Assembly: GCA_002286715.1 (NCBI GenBank)
Contig: NSJX01000039.1
Coordinates: 81,925-145,924, forward strand
Direction of reading: 5' to 3'
From: Dentipellis sp. KUC8613
Taxonomy: Eukaryota; Basidiomycota; Agaricomycetes; Russulales; Hericiaceae
DNA: 64,000 nt
Under the pieces are notes generated by a model that saw nothing but the letters and a program-made list of their open reading frames with translations, had not been told where the DNA came from and made no database searches. Positions 45,463 to 57,668 of this stretch are shown piece after piece; position 1 is the first letter of the stretch; every line of letters starts with the position of its first letter. Position numbers and translations under genes: made by a program.

Positions 45463-46695
45463 GCAGCGCGCCGACACTGCGACGTTCGAGTTGACAATGA
45501 TTCATCCCAGTGAGAAGCAGACACGCGTAAGCAGCGTCCGCTGCTGCAACATCCTTCATGAAAACTAACCGGGAGCCAAACTGTCCGCCGTAGAGGACAG
45601 CGAGCTGGTGGAAGATGGAAGACGGACTCTCCGGCCCTCTACCGGTCGTCTGTCTATGCGCCGGTGTTCGCTGAGCGGTACCGGGTCGCCCGGTTCGTAT
45701 ACTTCACCATAACGCCTGGGCAAGCGAGGACGACAACGAAGAGCTGCTCTGTATCCAGACTGCCGCCGCCGACAGCGCCTGCAAGTGAATGCAAGCAAGG
45801 CCGCCCGCATCGTCAGGTGCGACGCCCTATAACGAGCCGCCCTTGTCGAACCCATCGCAAACGTCAGCGTCCCGACGAGCCATATGAGCCAAAGTTACTT
45901 ACGCCTCTCGGACATCTACATCCTTACCCTCGCTGTTTGTCTTGGGGCCCCACCTCCTCAGGGATGCCATCCCTCATGGCTTCTAACAATGAATCGACAG
46001 ACGTGGTACAAGAATATGAGCGTGTATTTGCTACAATTGACAAACCGCCGAGCAGTCTCTGAAATGACATGACGTCCAATGCAGAAATTACGAAAGAGAG
46101 CACTCACTTCGGGATTGTCACGATGTCAATCGTCTTCAAGCCGGGCGAAGCTCTGTGCATGTCGAGACGCACAATCAACTTCCTACGCGTGATGTCCGAG
46201 AGCATGCACGTTGGAGTCGGTGCTCTTGCATGTCGCAATCGTAGCGGCCTAGCAAGTCGGGAAGGGCAAAATTCTTGATGCCGTTAGCATGGCGCGATGC
46301 TTTACACACTCCTCGTCTGAAGAGGGCGCTGAGAGCTCCTATCGACCAAGCAGCAGCCGGCGCAACACGGCCAAGCAAAACAGCATGAGCGAGACGAACG
46401 AGAGCGATGCAAATGAAACACACCTAGGGCATCGACAGAATCTGTCAAATCATGCCTTCTGTACCCTGCTGCCCCCATATTCATCATCTCCGCGTCCGGT
46501 GCGTCCTCCGAATCTTACGCGAACGGCCCTAGGGAAAATCTGCCGACGAAGTAAACAGAGATGAAGCACGTGAGGATACATATGGCCGTCTTCGGAGTCT
46601 TCTGCCTGCCTGGGCGGCAAAGGTGACATGATTCAACGCCTGGTGCCACGACTGCGGTGTCTCGAGAGATGTAGGTGTAAAAATGAAAGCCAGAG
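45463..46695. other. No supported gene
   Basis: Only short or compositionally biased ORFs. The region precedes the paired repeat at 46.7 kb and the gene at 47.0 kb. Confidence 0.3.
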
Positions 46696-46848
46696 GCCCG
46701 ACCTGCTCGCGCAGAGTGTTTCCACAAGTGCGAGCGAGTCCTGACAGCCAACAAAGTCGCTGAGGCGAAGAAACAGACCCGACCTGCTCGCGCAGAGTGT
46801 GACCACCGAGTGCGAGCGAGTCTTGACAGCCAGCAGATGCATGCACGC
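46696..46848 (+). repeat. Paired ~56-bp repeat, locus 1
   Basis: Two copies ~79 bp apart of a unit starting CCGACCTGCTCGCGCAGAGT and ending GAGCGAGTCCTGACAGCCA. The same pair, similarly spaced and in the same orientation, occurs at 58.7 kb. Each unit contains GCTCGC...GCGAGC as a near-palindrome. Confidence 0.75.
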
Positions 46849-47026
46849 CTCCGGCGTCACGAGTGTGTACAAGGCAGACAAGGCCGCCCCACTTCAACGC
46901 CACGTCGGTCGTTGTTTGTACTTGTTACTTAGACGCCTCGTCGGCCCAAACCGTACTCGAGTACGTGACTTCCTCAGTCTGACCCGCTCCTTTCTCCTAA
47001 GCACTCTTTCGAGCACTAATCCCATC

Positions 47027-47663
47027 ATGAGTCAATTTGCTTCCTACAATGCCCTGCTCTTCTCTTCCGACGGAAGTCCACCGCGATTGGTGGAATTGAA
47101 GGCGAGCCTCCCGGACCCATACTCGTCCCAATCGAAAAATAGCAATTCGAATGCACAGATTCCACACCCCGAGGTGTATATGGAGCATGTCGCTCAAGAC
47201 CACCAGAGACCATGGGGCCACCAGGCGAGTTACGTCCTTCATTTGGGTTTAGCTCATGCTTAGTGCCGACTTGCAGCCTGTTGAGGCCCTGGATGGCATG
47301 AACAAGAGATTCACAGAGCCCTACATGGTTTTCTACCCCACCATCTCACGCGATGGCTTGCCATTCCCAGTGAACCTCAGCATTCGAGAAATTCAGGGCA
47401 ATGCCTTTAAGAAGCACATGTGCTGGTGCGGTGATATTATCATCGCAAAGTACCAGAGCAGTCGCTTTACCGTCATGAAAAATATGACAATGGCTGATTA
47501 TCCCCTCCTAAAGAATTGGTTGGCCATGCATCTATCCCCTGTATCAACCCAGGTGGGCATTGCTTCATTCCCTTCTACTCTGAACACCTCCATGATCACC
47601 ATTTGTTGAACTCGCACTTCGTAGAACGTCGAGCCAGGGCGCCAAGCCAATGACACACAGTGA
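47027..47663 (+). CDS. Conserved basidiomycete protein of unknown function with a GC-AG intron (170 aa)
   Basis: Exons 47027-47224, 47277-47552 and 47625-47663, all junctions phase 0. The first intron starts GCGAGT, a GC donor in strong context (CAG/GCGAGT), and ends TTGCAG; reading through it gives a stop. The second is a normal GTGGGC...GTAG intron. Content: NALLFSSDGSPPRLVELKAS, then IPHPEVYMEHVAQ. Exon 2 has LDGMNKRFTEPYMVFYPTIS and RDGLPFPVNLSIREIQGNAF. I recognise this DGMN(K/R)-x-F/FYPT-x-SRDG-x-PFP pattern as an uncharacterised family often multicopy in Agaricomycetes. No membrane segment. The function is unknown. Confidence 0.75.
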
Positions 47664-48758
47664 GGCCTCTTGTGCTATTGATCGTGGCCCGCCCCTGCAC
47701 ATCTATCAGCTTCATACGGCTCGCCATTCATTTCAAGCTTTTGTCTGCTATTGTCTTACTTTGAGCATCGACCAATGCTCTCTTTATGCTTTGTATATAG
47801 AAATCTCCGAGAGCACAACGATTCACGCCACAAAGGCTAGGTGCTTACCGAGATGTGACACAAATAGCCATGAGACCCGCTACCATGAGGGGAGCAGGAG
47901 CATGAGGGGAGCAGGAGCAGTGATGTCAATATGAATGAGGGGCAAGTTATGTAGTTCGACAAGTTGAAAACCTCGTTACACGAGGAAAGCAACATGGTCT
48001 TTATGGAGAGGCGCCACATTTCACAATATTTCGAACCTCACCTCAGGCAAGATGTGATACAAAGGACATGTCGCTGACATGCTGATGCTGGTCTTGAAAG
48101 CAGCGACACTGCAGATGGGTTCGACGCCGTGTGGCAGCGAACCACGGATGGCTAGATAGTGCCTATTATTGAACATGCTCACAGAATCCAAGTGTTGAGT
48201 ACGCTGAGTAGTGAAGTCGGATGAGGTCAGCGGGAGAACTGGTCGTATGAACTTCTTGATGGCGACAATGAGATTGAATCAGACACACACACACATACGG
48301 AGAGGAAGCGCTCATGCTGCACTTCGGACCTCGGTTTAGAGACATCTGTACTTAAAGTGATGCGTCGGGAGGCGCATTGAAGAGGTCTCTCGGCCTATGG
48401 GGGGAGATCTGTCCTGCTGTCTGGTTCGCAGCTCTGAGCGCTGACATCGGGACTGAGTACTGAAGTACTGAAGGCGCGAGAAGAACGAGTCAGCGGGCCT
48501 GCAATATGTACATCGAGTTAAACGAGAACCCACTATAAGCTACCGAGTGACAATTTCGCAGACGTGCAATACGCCACTTGTCCGTCATGGCGCCGTTGTG
48601 TCTAGAGAGTCAGCAGTCGACGCGTCGAGATTGTTGTTTGTTCAAGTTTAGGGGAAGGACGGTACGATTGTGCCTGTGTACTGCTTCCGAGGTTAGGGTT
48701 TCCCCTGGTCGTCGAATCACTCGGTCATGCGAAGAACGCAGATGTAACATGGCGTATG
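47664..48758. other. Intergenic, no gene seen
   Basis: Short ORFs only. A brief (CA) run lies near 48285. The region ends at the palindromic element. Confidence 0.35.
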
Positions 48759-48817
48759 TAGACTGGTGACCGAGTCTCTAGTAAGCAGTGACGGACAAGT
48801 CGAGTGCTGCGTTACTA
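48759..48817 (+). repeat. Palindromic element, copy 2
   Basis: Same 5' flank (TAGACTGGTGACCGAG) and loop (TGACGGACAAGTCGAGT) as copy 1, but the stem is TAGTAAGCAG against CTGCGTTACTA, different in sequence yet still complementary. It lies 123 bp beyond the stop codon of the transposase. Confidence 0.75.
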
Positions 48818-48939
48818 CATAGATTCATCAATACTTACTTCAGTATTTCGACTTCTCTGCATGTGCCACTATAGGTCGTATATGATTCATCACGGTGAAT
48901 AACAAAGCCTGAGGTCTGCCACGATGCAGTCACTGAGAG

Positions 48940-51900
48940 CTACACCTCTGCGCGCCGAAGGCCACCTTCGGTCTCGCTCCCTTCTGCCCCCTCTTCCCAT
49001 TCTACAACCTCTTGGGATGCTGCAGCGATGATGGCCGGTACCTGCATAAGCTGTCGGCAGCATCAGTAACGCATCATATATCTAAGATTTGGGCGTACTT
49101 TATCCAGAGGAAGTATGTGAAAATAAGTCTCTGCGTCAATCGAGACCGGTGTCTTGGCTAGATGGGACACGATGCAGTCGGAGGGAAGTAGTACTGGGTC
49201 AAGTAGGTGTGGATGACAGAGCCAGCCGCCTGCAAATCCGTATCGCCGGTACGGTTCATCGTACTCAGCTAGGTCTTCCGGCAGGCCTCCATAGGGCTTG
49301 ACAGCGATAAAGACAGACTCGCGACTGGTCTGACGTTTGGGCACCACAGCATCATCCTCGATGTCGTATCGGTAGATAATGATGTGGGAGATCTGACCAA
49401 CAGCAAGGGTGTCATCTTCTGCTTGCGCACGGAAGATAACGTCGCTATCTCGAGGAAGGTGATCATAAGTAGCATACCTCACGCCGCGAAGGGATATGCG
49501 AGGAGACATATAGCCCGAGCTAGGCAGAACCAGGAGGTCCTTCCCGGGTTGAGAACAGAGGAAAGAGAATATCGCCCTGAGGAAGGATTTTGGCAGAGGA
49601 GAGGGCTTCAAGAATGAGGTCTGATATACCACGTCAGCAGCGGGTCGAGCAGCGTGAGCCATATGGGCTAGGCGGGTGCCTCTGGAGTCTTCATCAAGAT
49701 ATTTCTTGAACTGCTCCATGAATTCAGGTGCATGTTCCGCGAAAGCTAAGTCATCAAGTAAGAGCGCTCGAAGATTGGATTTTCGGCTTGATGCATGCAT
49801 CATGGCCGATTCAAGCTCACCAAACTTTTTGTTCGAGTTTATCTCCTGAAGCTGATGAATGTGCCGCTCGTAGTAGCCTCCATTCTTGGTGGCAGGGGAG
49901 GGACCGAATGACCGCATTTCATCGCCATGATGCATCGCAAGATGATGGATGGGGTTTATCTTGGCGTCCTTGTAGAGTTGTTTGTATCCTTGCAGATACG
50001 AAGAGATTGCATCATCGTATTGCAGGATATGAGCCGGAGAGATCGTGTGTAGATTCGCCAAAGTGATTGCCTTGACTAGTTCCATGTAGTTGTCGAGGAG
50101 TTGACGACGACGGTCATTTTCGCCTAGATGCCCCCACAGCCGGATGAGGGTCACAGGAAGATGAATGAGAGATATCAAATGCCACTCCCCCGAGCTCAGC
50201 TTTCCCCTCTTAGTCGTTCCCCAGTTAGGAGGCGCTTTGCTAGTCCAAGACGGGACTTGGGTTTCCTCCATGTCGGACCACGTCTGAGTCATGACAAAAA
50301 GTCCTAAAACAGCGTTGTGATCGGCGTCTATCCCTTCATGACTGTCCAGACCGCGGATAGGAGTGTTTTTCTTCTTTTCTTTCTTCTCTTTCTTCTTCTT
50401 AGCACCAGATCCAGATGGATTGAGAAGAAACTTCTGTGACTTCGCGATAAGCTCGTCGTACATTTGCACTTTTGTCAACCCGTCCCAATGTATATCCAAG
50501 CTTTGGCAAGCATACCGGAACGTGGTGGTATTCGATCGATCACAAGTGTTAAACTTCCGCTTCATGTCGATCTGAGATTTGAGACGATCGACGGCCTGCT
50601 GCTGTTTTTCCGAAGGGGGGACGTCGTAGTCGATCTCCCCATCACCTTCATCCTCTGTTCCTGTTGTGGGCGGGGAGCCTTCCAACGCCGCATCGATTTC
50701 GCTCTCCGGCTCTGATTCCTCGGGCATATGCGCGTCTCTGCGGTCGGAGTCTGAGCGCACACGAAAAGGGCCAGCAGAAACGAAGCCAGAAGCGAAGGAG
50801 TCCTGCTCAACTTCCGTTGCAGACGGGTTAAATTGAGGTATACCGTCTATGTCTGCCTCGTTTCTCTTTTGAAAGAATGAGTTTCCTCGGTAAGGTGCAC
50901 GATAAACGACTTACCCATTCCACAATCGCTTGCACGAGCTGATATTTCGTACCAGCGCGGCGGAGATCAAAATCCTCGCAGAGATAGAGGAGAAGTGAAC
51001 GCGGCTGCTTCTCTAGAGCAGTTTGGAGGTCATTATCGTTTTCCCTAATGAGATCTAGACAGTCGCTCATCAGACTGGCATCAGGCCGGCTAGAAGGGTC
51101 CAGAGCCTTGGGGATGGCCAAACCGCCTTCTACGCTCACGTCGATGCGAAATGCCTTGCGGCAATGGTGAGCAACAAGGCCGAGAAAGAAGAGGTGGCTT
51201 GTCTCCGTGACAGTAAAGTGAATCGGGTTCCAGTACGGTAGTCGGAGAAGAGGCGACCACCTTACACCATGCTCTTCGAAAGCCGCATCTCGTTCCTCCT
51301 CTGAGACAGCATCGCGCCATTTGATCGCACACCGGACGTGTTCGGCGGCCGTGCGTGGTGGCCAAGATTTCTTATCGATATTCTCAATATCCCGGATTTC
51401 TAGGCCACAACCTGTGCAGAAACGGCGAGAGGTAGAAGATGATAATCCAGCAGCCTGTCTAGCAGCCAGCATATCCGAAAGAGAAGCTATGAGAATTGCT
51501 TGAGCGAGCCTTCCGAACTCCTTTTTAAAGGTCCGAGTGTAATGAACACCGGGTACCCAGAAATCTTGAAAAACATCCACTATCAGATCCAAGACGTGGT
51601 TAATCTGATCAAGCGATGGCTTTCCAGGCCCGGGAACGACACCTACAAAACAGACATTTTCTTCTAGAAAACGGAGGTGCAAAGGGAAATTCAGGCAAAA
51701 TAGCCATATTCCTGTCGAAGAAACCGACTGCTTTGCTGTCTTCAAATGGAATGGGTTGAAAGAATCCATGGAAATTCCAAAGACCAGCCGGAGGCTGCCT
51801 TCAGGACCAGGTAGAAAGGGCTTTTTGTCCGGTCCGAGCATCCTGCATAAGACATCTGCGTCCCAACAATCCGTCATGGCCTCGGGGTGCGCCTCACGGC

Positions 51901-52882
51901 GAAATGCATTCTCCAGAAGATCCTCCACTCCAGGTCTTGCTAGCCAACGGCCAATGCATTGCTTGATGTCCTGTGGCTCGTACTTCAAGACAGGCGCCCG
52001 ATATTCGTTTTTTCCGCGACGCCGTTTCTTCCAGAGTGGCTCTCCACAAGGGTCGCTTGAGGGAGAGGGTTTGCACGTGCATAAATCAGGAATGGCGGCT
52101 TGATCGTCTGTGGGGCCATAAGGATAGAGAGCATAGCAATTACGGCAACAGACAAAGAGCTGAGTGACAGGTTCCAACGGATATTGTGATAAAACGCTGC
52201 GAGGATCTTTGGGAATTTGCTCCGCCACCTGCTCCTGGGATGGAATCAACCGAAAAATGCACCTTATTCCGGCGAGGAGAAGTCTGGCTCCACGACGAGG
52301 AACATGGAAGAAAACCATCATAACCAAGACCATCGTGTACACAGCTAGAATCACGCGCGAAGCAGGATGAGTATACCGGTAGTATGCGCCTAACGAGAAT
52401 AAGTTGATACACTTTTTTCGATTAGCTAGAGTCAGAAACTAACCGGTGTCAATTCCCCCACGCTTAATGAGGCGTTGGCGTTCCCAATCTCTCTGCTTCT
52501 GAAGGCGAAGGAGGTACAATGCGCGAAGCGCCCGGTTCCTCGTTGTCCCTAGCCTGGACGTAATCCCCAACCGATGTTCCAGAGCATTCAGCTTCTCTAG
52601 CTCGTGCAATATCTCGCACAAGCGGTACTCCATATCCAAAAATTCCTGGTTTGCCCGGATGTTGGCATTGAGGGGGTGGACTCCAGAGTTTGCGTGCCCA
52701 ATCTTGTCCTGAGGAAGCGGGACGTACTTGGAGTGAGGTTCAGGAGGCACAAGAAATTGTAGGTCGCCAAGTGCCCCAATCCTCGGCTCGTAGAGGCTGA
52801 TCTCTCGTTCAAAAAGCTCAAGAGTCCGGTTTGCAGACATAGCTGGATCCTCGTCTGTTCTCATCTCGACATCGGAATCCAT
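48940..52882 (-). CDS. Tnp2/CACTA-like DNA transposase (1260 aa)
   Basis: Exons 52882-52444, 52389-50915, 50865-49099 and 49041-48940, total 3783 nt in frame. Exon 2 carries the core. It has a hydrophobic segment (VMMVFFHVPRRGARLLLAGI), a Cys cluster (CCRNCY, CTCK), LVFGISMDSFNPFHLKTAKQ, GIWLFCLNFPLHLRFLEENV, and VPGPGKPSLDQINHVLDLIV. SMDSFNPF and the GPGKP-x2-L-x2-I-x3-L block match the order of Tnp2 transposase domains of CACTA/EnSpm elements. RRFCTGCGLEIRDI is a second zinc-type motif. Exon 3 has DRLKSQIDMKRKFNTCD, a basic KKKKEKKEKKK run, and later HHLAMHHGDEMRSFGPSPAT, typical of the C-terminal part. The ORF is intact, so the element may be recent. The family assignment is from motif pattern only. 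Confidence 0.65.
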
Positions 52883-53888
52883 GAGATCCCTGAAGATGCA
52901 ATCCGCCTGGAGTACGGAAGGGCTCCGGCTTTGGTGTAACGTTAGAATCAGGCGTTTAAAAAGAGACAGAGAGCACCGTAGAAAGGACCGAAGTCCACGG
53001 CCTAAGCCTGAAATGATGTATGAGTTGGCAGTCGTCTGATATACGCACCGGAGGGCTTACTAAAAAAATCGGCTGAGCCGATAGCACGCTCCTTTCTACG
53101 ATCGATTGGACGGATCTTTATTATTTCCACACAAGCCTTGCTTTACGTCCAACACAGCTAGACCTAGAAGAAGGGCGAGAGACCTGTGGAATTGCATTGA
53201 ATGATAGATTATGCCCATCAGAAACGTACGAGGTTGGGTCAGGTTTGGCGATCGAAGCGATCCCTACGTACAGTTCGATGTTAGACATGAGGGTATTGGT
53301 CGGGGCATTCTGTACGTACATATGAAGGCTGAAATACTGAAGTTGACGGCGAGACTCGCAATGCGGGTGGAGAACATAGCGCACGTATCGTGAGCTCGAG
53401 GTATGCTTATCGCAAGCTCGCACGCCACAGAACTGTGTGTGCCTGTAATCGCACAAAACGATTGAACAGCTGGCTCATGTAATACTCTTGCGTGATATTT
53501 CCACTCCGTGGTTTCCTCGATCATCTCTTAATTTACATTGCAGAGCGTGATTGAACACACTTCGAAGCTCGACGTGAGGCACCAAGACCCCGCTGGGCGC
53601 CAGTGAATAGTTTCGACCGACACATACTAGTCCTTGGCCCGGTTGATCGCCCTATCCCGACTCACTGCCAACGCCTTTCGAGTCGAGTTCATCGTCAATT
53701 TCCCTAAATACCGTCTTCGTTGCCAACAGTCCTGCCATGGTCGACTTCGTCACTGCCGTCACCGACCGATTCCTTGCACGTATGTGAACCTTTCATTGGC
53801 AATGCTCGAATCCATCGTGTTGTCTCTACAACGGAGGCGTGTTAGTGAGTATACCGCAGGAAATACGTGAAACAACGCGCCTCGTTAG
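52883..53888. other. Transposase upstream region
   Basis: No gene. A short palindrome TCGGCTGAGCCGA lies at about 53073. On the plus strand ATGGTCGACTTCGTCACTGC at 53737 followed by a GTATGT donor could be a lone first exon, but nothing downstream continues it. Confidence 0.35.
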
Positions 53889-55790
53889 TCAGAAAGGCAA
53901 AGGCTCGACCCTCGCGGGAGTGAACAGGGTTGCTGTCTCGGTCTCGGTCGTGATTGTGGTCTCGGTCTTGACTCTGGTCTCCATCTGGGTCTGGGTTTGG
54001 ACCGTGGTTGTCGTTCGGGTTACCGTAAGGTAAGAGTAAGAGAACGTGACTGCGGTAGTGCTCGTGTCTTGCACAATGACAGCGGCTTGTGAAGGGTCGG
54101 ACGACGATGGCGAGGTTTGTTCGCGGTACGTGTCTGCTGTAGGGCTGGAGGGTACGCCGCGCCAAGAGTACGGGTATTTATAAACCATCTTCAAGGCGGA
54201 TTTCACATGGCTATCCCATAGTGGACTGATAGCGTTGAACGTCCACATAACAACAAGCTGCAATATGGTCAAAGATTACCCGCGGTCCAAGTTTTATAAT
54301 CGCGTACCATCCAACCAAGGAAAACGCCCGAAATTTTGAACGCGGCGACCAGATGCGCTTTAGAAAGCCAGGACTGACTGTTGCTAGCTCCGTCTCCGAC
54401 GGCCAACCAGACAGATATTACCCCTCTATTTTTATCCGATGTGCCTGTGACAAGACGGCGTTCTTTTCCATCGTCTCTACAAGCCTAGAAAATGAGTATG
54501 AGTGTGTGTGGCTTGCTTCCATAACGTAGAACTCACAAGCGCCTGAACCACCTCCTCTTCGGAGGCTGACGATTGATCAGAAGAATGGACATGTTTGGCG
54601 GGTAGGTCAGGTACTCACAATCGCCGCCGTGCTGTAATGTCTGAATTGTGTGGGTGGAATCCTTGGCACCTAATATCCGAACCGCGCCAGTGCTTGACCC
54701 CACAGCGACAGCATCACCTCCGTGAGCATAGACGATTGGGAGCTTCAAGTTGTTCGCGCCGGTGAAGTGGAACGCCGTTCTGACAAATTTTGCCTCCACT
54801 GAAGACGAGGATGGGCGCGTGATACTGTACCAGTCGATGCCGTCGTACAAGTTGGTGACGGCCATTGCGTTTCCCTTTGGAGCGATAGCAAGGCCACCTC
54901 TGCGAAAGCATTAGAAAACCCTGGCAGCTTGCCAACTACCAACAGATTGAAGAACGAACCAACTTACATACGAGTGGCGCGCGGGATGATCCTCCAAACC
55001 GCTTCTGGATCACTTGTTCGGATATTCCATCCCCTGCAGAATGTATCAAAGCGGAAGACGGAATAGAAATAGCGGGTCACCTACACGATGCCGCTTATCA
55101 CGTAGGCCACGACAAGTTCTTCGCCGACAAATTTGAGGGAACAGGCTTGTGTTGGGGAATCTGTGATCGCATCATGCAAGTCGGGCATACGAGGCGGAGC
55201 GGGCAGTGAGCGTTTCTCCTGCCACGATGCTGACGGTGGCTTTGTGAGATACTGTATGTGAAATTAAGCGTAGAGGAGTCCGTACAGAGCGTCCCTTGCT
55301 TGAAAAGGTAGACAGATGTACCGCATGCAACGGCCACATCGCTGCCACGCTGGGCGATCGAATATATCTCTGCCCGGTCTACATTCTGATGACTGACGTA
55401 GTCTGAGTTCTAGAAGCGGATAATGCCAAAAGTCAGTCAGGAGAAATAGACATAAAGACTGCGACGAACTGAAGTTTGCTGCGCCTCCTTTCCACGGAGT
55501 CGTAGCGTGAATGATGCACCTATGTTTTTCGTCCGCAATTGGATGATATGTAGGTCGCCAACGGCATCTCCCGCAAGGATAGTGTTGTTGAATGCATCGC
55601 TCCAAATGAGAGCAGTGATTGGAGCGATACATCGCAAATGCTGCACCTCTTTGCTGAAGTCCTTTGAGAATACCCGCAGTAGACCATCCTTGCCGCCGCT
55701 GGCACAAAAGGAGCCATTCGGAGAAAAGGAGATCATGTTGACGCTATTGGTGTGGCCCAGAACTCTCCTCTCGAGGTGATATCCGCCCAT
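53889..55790 (-). CDS. WD40-repeat-like protein with C-terminal membrane segment (501 aa)
   Basis: Exons 55790-55470, 55409-55314, 55251-55085, 55033-54968, 54899-54619, 54565-54537, 54484-54308 and 54257-53889; 1506 nt in frame. WD-type blades: VLGHTNSVNMISFSPNGSFC then SGGKDGLLRVF, ALIWSDAFNNTILAGDAVGD, VAVACGTS, LKFVGEELVVAYVISG, LAIAPKGNAMAVTNLYDGI, GGDAVAVGSSTGAVRIL and RRLVTGTSDKNRGVISVWLA. Residues near 370-390 join as KISGVFLGWMLVVMWTF, a membrane helix created across the last intron. The tail is Thr-rich (TQTQMETRVKTETTITTETE) and resembles a glycosylated or low-complexity segment. The 55314/55251 junction was chosen for phase and is the least certain. I place it with basidiomycete WD40 proteins of unknown role. 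Confidence 0.75.
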
Positions 55791-57603
55791 GGCTGGAGCG
55801 ACTGGGTAGTGGTATGGTGACAGATGCAGAAGGCAGGGCGAGAGATGTTTCCGCGTTCCAGCAACCTTTGGTGCTTATGTCGGCCCATGCGTTGGCCTCG
55901 TTGCAAACGACTGCCAGCCTCCTGTCTTCGCCTTCATTGCTGGATGCCTGTTGAATGCCTGTTGAATGCCTGTGTTTCGCTAAGCCGCTAAGGAACCGCG
56001 TGGTCAGCATGCCGGTCGGGCCGACATTTGAGCCCAGAACAGATGAAGCAGACGGACATGCGAATCAACGACGGTAAGGCTGTCTAACGTGTGCATAGCT
56101 TCATGGCGTTATTGCTCGATCGCAATCTCCTGGAGGAAAAAGCATGTCCAATGAGCTGTCCCCGTTTAAACCGCCAAAAGACTTTCGCAGCCCCAAGTCC
56201 CTCACAGGCCTCTAAATGGTTGATGAGTTGCAGAACAGTAAGCATAAACAACAGGGAGAAACAATGGCAGGGCGAGTGTCGGTCCCGAAGCTGAAAGACG
56301 GCGTGCGAGGAGTGGAGCGATATGCGCGCGGCGCGCGGCGCACTGCCAGTGGATCAGCTGATGGAAGGATGTAGAAGTAATGCAATGCAAGGACGAACAC
56401 ACGTGCTCCGTGATCCAGTGGGAATATAACAACAAGCGGCACAAGCCCGATGCGGAGCTGCGGCAGATGGGAATACAGCGTGTTGAAAAGACTGCGCGAA
56501 GGAACAGCAGAGCACCGTGACCGTGGCTCCCTCAAGGCCGTCCAAGACCTCTGTCAGTGCATTGTTCAGCTAGGCTACGGTAGACCTCCCTTAGGCGCGC
56601 TTGCATTGGGCTTGAGGCAAGGCGTGACGATCTCGCGCTGGTCGGAAGCTTGAGAATCTCGAGGATGCATCTGCATGGACGCGACAAAGCTGAGGGTGCA
56701 ATGCGTCGAATGTGAAGATATGAAGTCGTCCCTCAATGTGAGGAACAGCAGGGTCCACCGCACGCCAACAACGCGTGTACAGGAGATGAGGACGCTGCGA
56801 TCGAATTTATCTGAGTGGCCCGGCATGCAAGATGATCTTTGTAGTCTCCGTGCACGAGCTAGTCCCGTCGCTGAGGGGCGCTCACGAAATGACGCCTCGG
56901 ACCTAGCAAGACCGACATCCTTAGGAATACTGTATACGGTATTGCAAGAGGCCATGGGATATGCGGCAAGAAAGATGAAGCGGAGCGGGGTCACTACACA
57001 GCAAGGACGGCAGCATATCATTCGGCGCCAACACGCTATCGAGCAGTCATCACACCGCCAAGGTATTGGGTAGTCGACGGGATGACGGCTTGCTCGCGGC
57101 GTGGTGTACGCGCTGAAGACCTGCAACGGGGCCAGCGATAGAGCATTTGATCGCCATCGAGAGGACGAGTCGATACACGCTGACATTGTTATGTCATGAG
57201 AATTATGAGTGACGTCGGAAACTGCCGACACAACAGACGCGCCTCAGTCCATCGCCAACGGCTATATTGCAGGACTAGCATGCTGTGCGTCCATTCGCAA
57301 TCGACCATTTGTGTATACTCAACGGTCAGATGAGGAAATGAGCGCAGAGGGCGTCGAAGGCGATGGCTAGGAAGATACAGACCCAAACCTTGCGAGCCCG
57401 TGTCAAGACTCGCCTCTACTCTATAGGGAAGCTCAGATCACAGGGCAGCAGGTTGGTGCAAGCCGGTGTGGTAGAGCTATAGGCGAAGCGCGAATGAAGA
57501 GGGTAGAGGCGGTTGAGGAGTATTTGAGGGCTTCGCATCGTCGGTTACCATGACTCATATCAGCAAATATGTTTGCGAGGATGGTGAGGATGAGTCCGTA
57601 GGC
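55791..57603. other. No supported gene
   Basis: Opposed ORFs overlap here (minus 57231-56575, 218 aa; plus 56675-57073, 132 aa), neither with motifs or splice support. One may be a decayed exon. 55791-56100 is the WD40 gene promoter region. Confidence 0.3.
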
Positions 57604-57668
57604 AGACATGCAATACTCGGCCTGTCCGTCATTGCATATTTCTGTCTAGAGACTCGGTCACCAGTCTA
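57604..57668 (-). repeat. Palindromic element, copy 3 (inverted)
   Basis: The reverse complement reads TAGACTGGTGACCGAG, then CTCTAGACAGAAATATGCAAT, loop GACGGACAGGCCGAGT and ATTGCATGTCT. Orientation is opposite to copies 1 and 2. With copy 2 it brackets 8.9 kb containing the transposase and the WD40 gene. Confidence 0.7.

Noticed and set aside
56575..57231. 218-aa minus-strand ORF
   Set aside because: No motif, no splice context and an overlapping plus ORF of similar quality.
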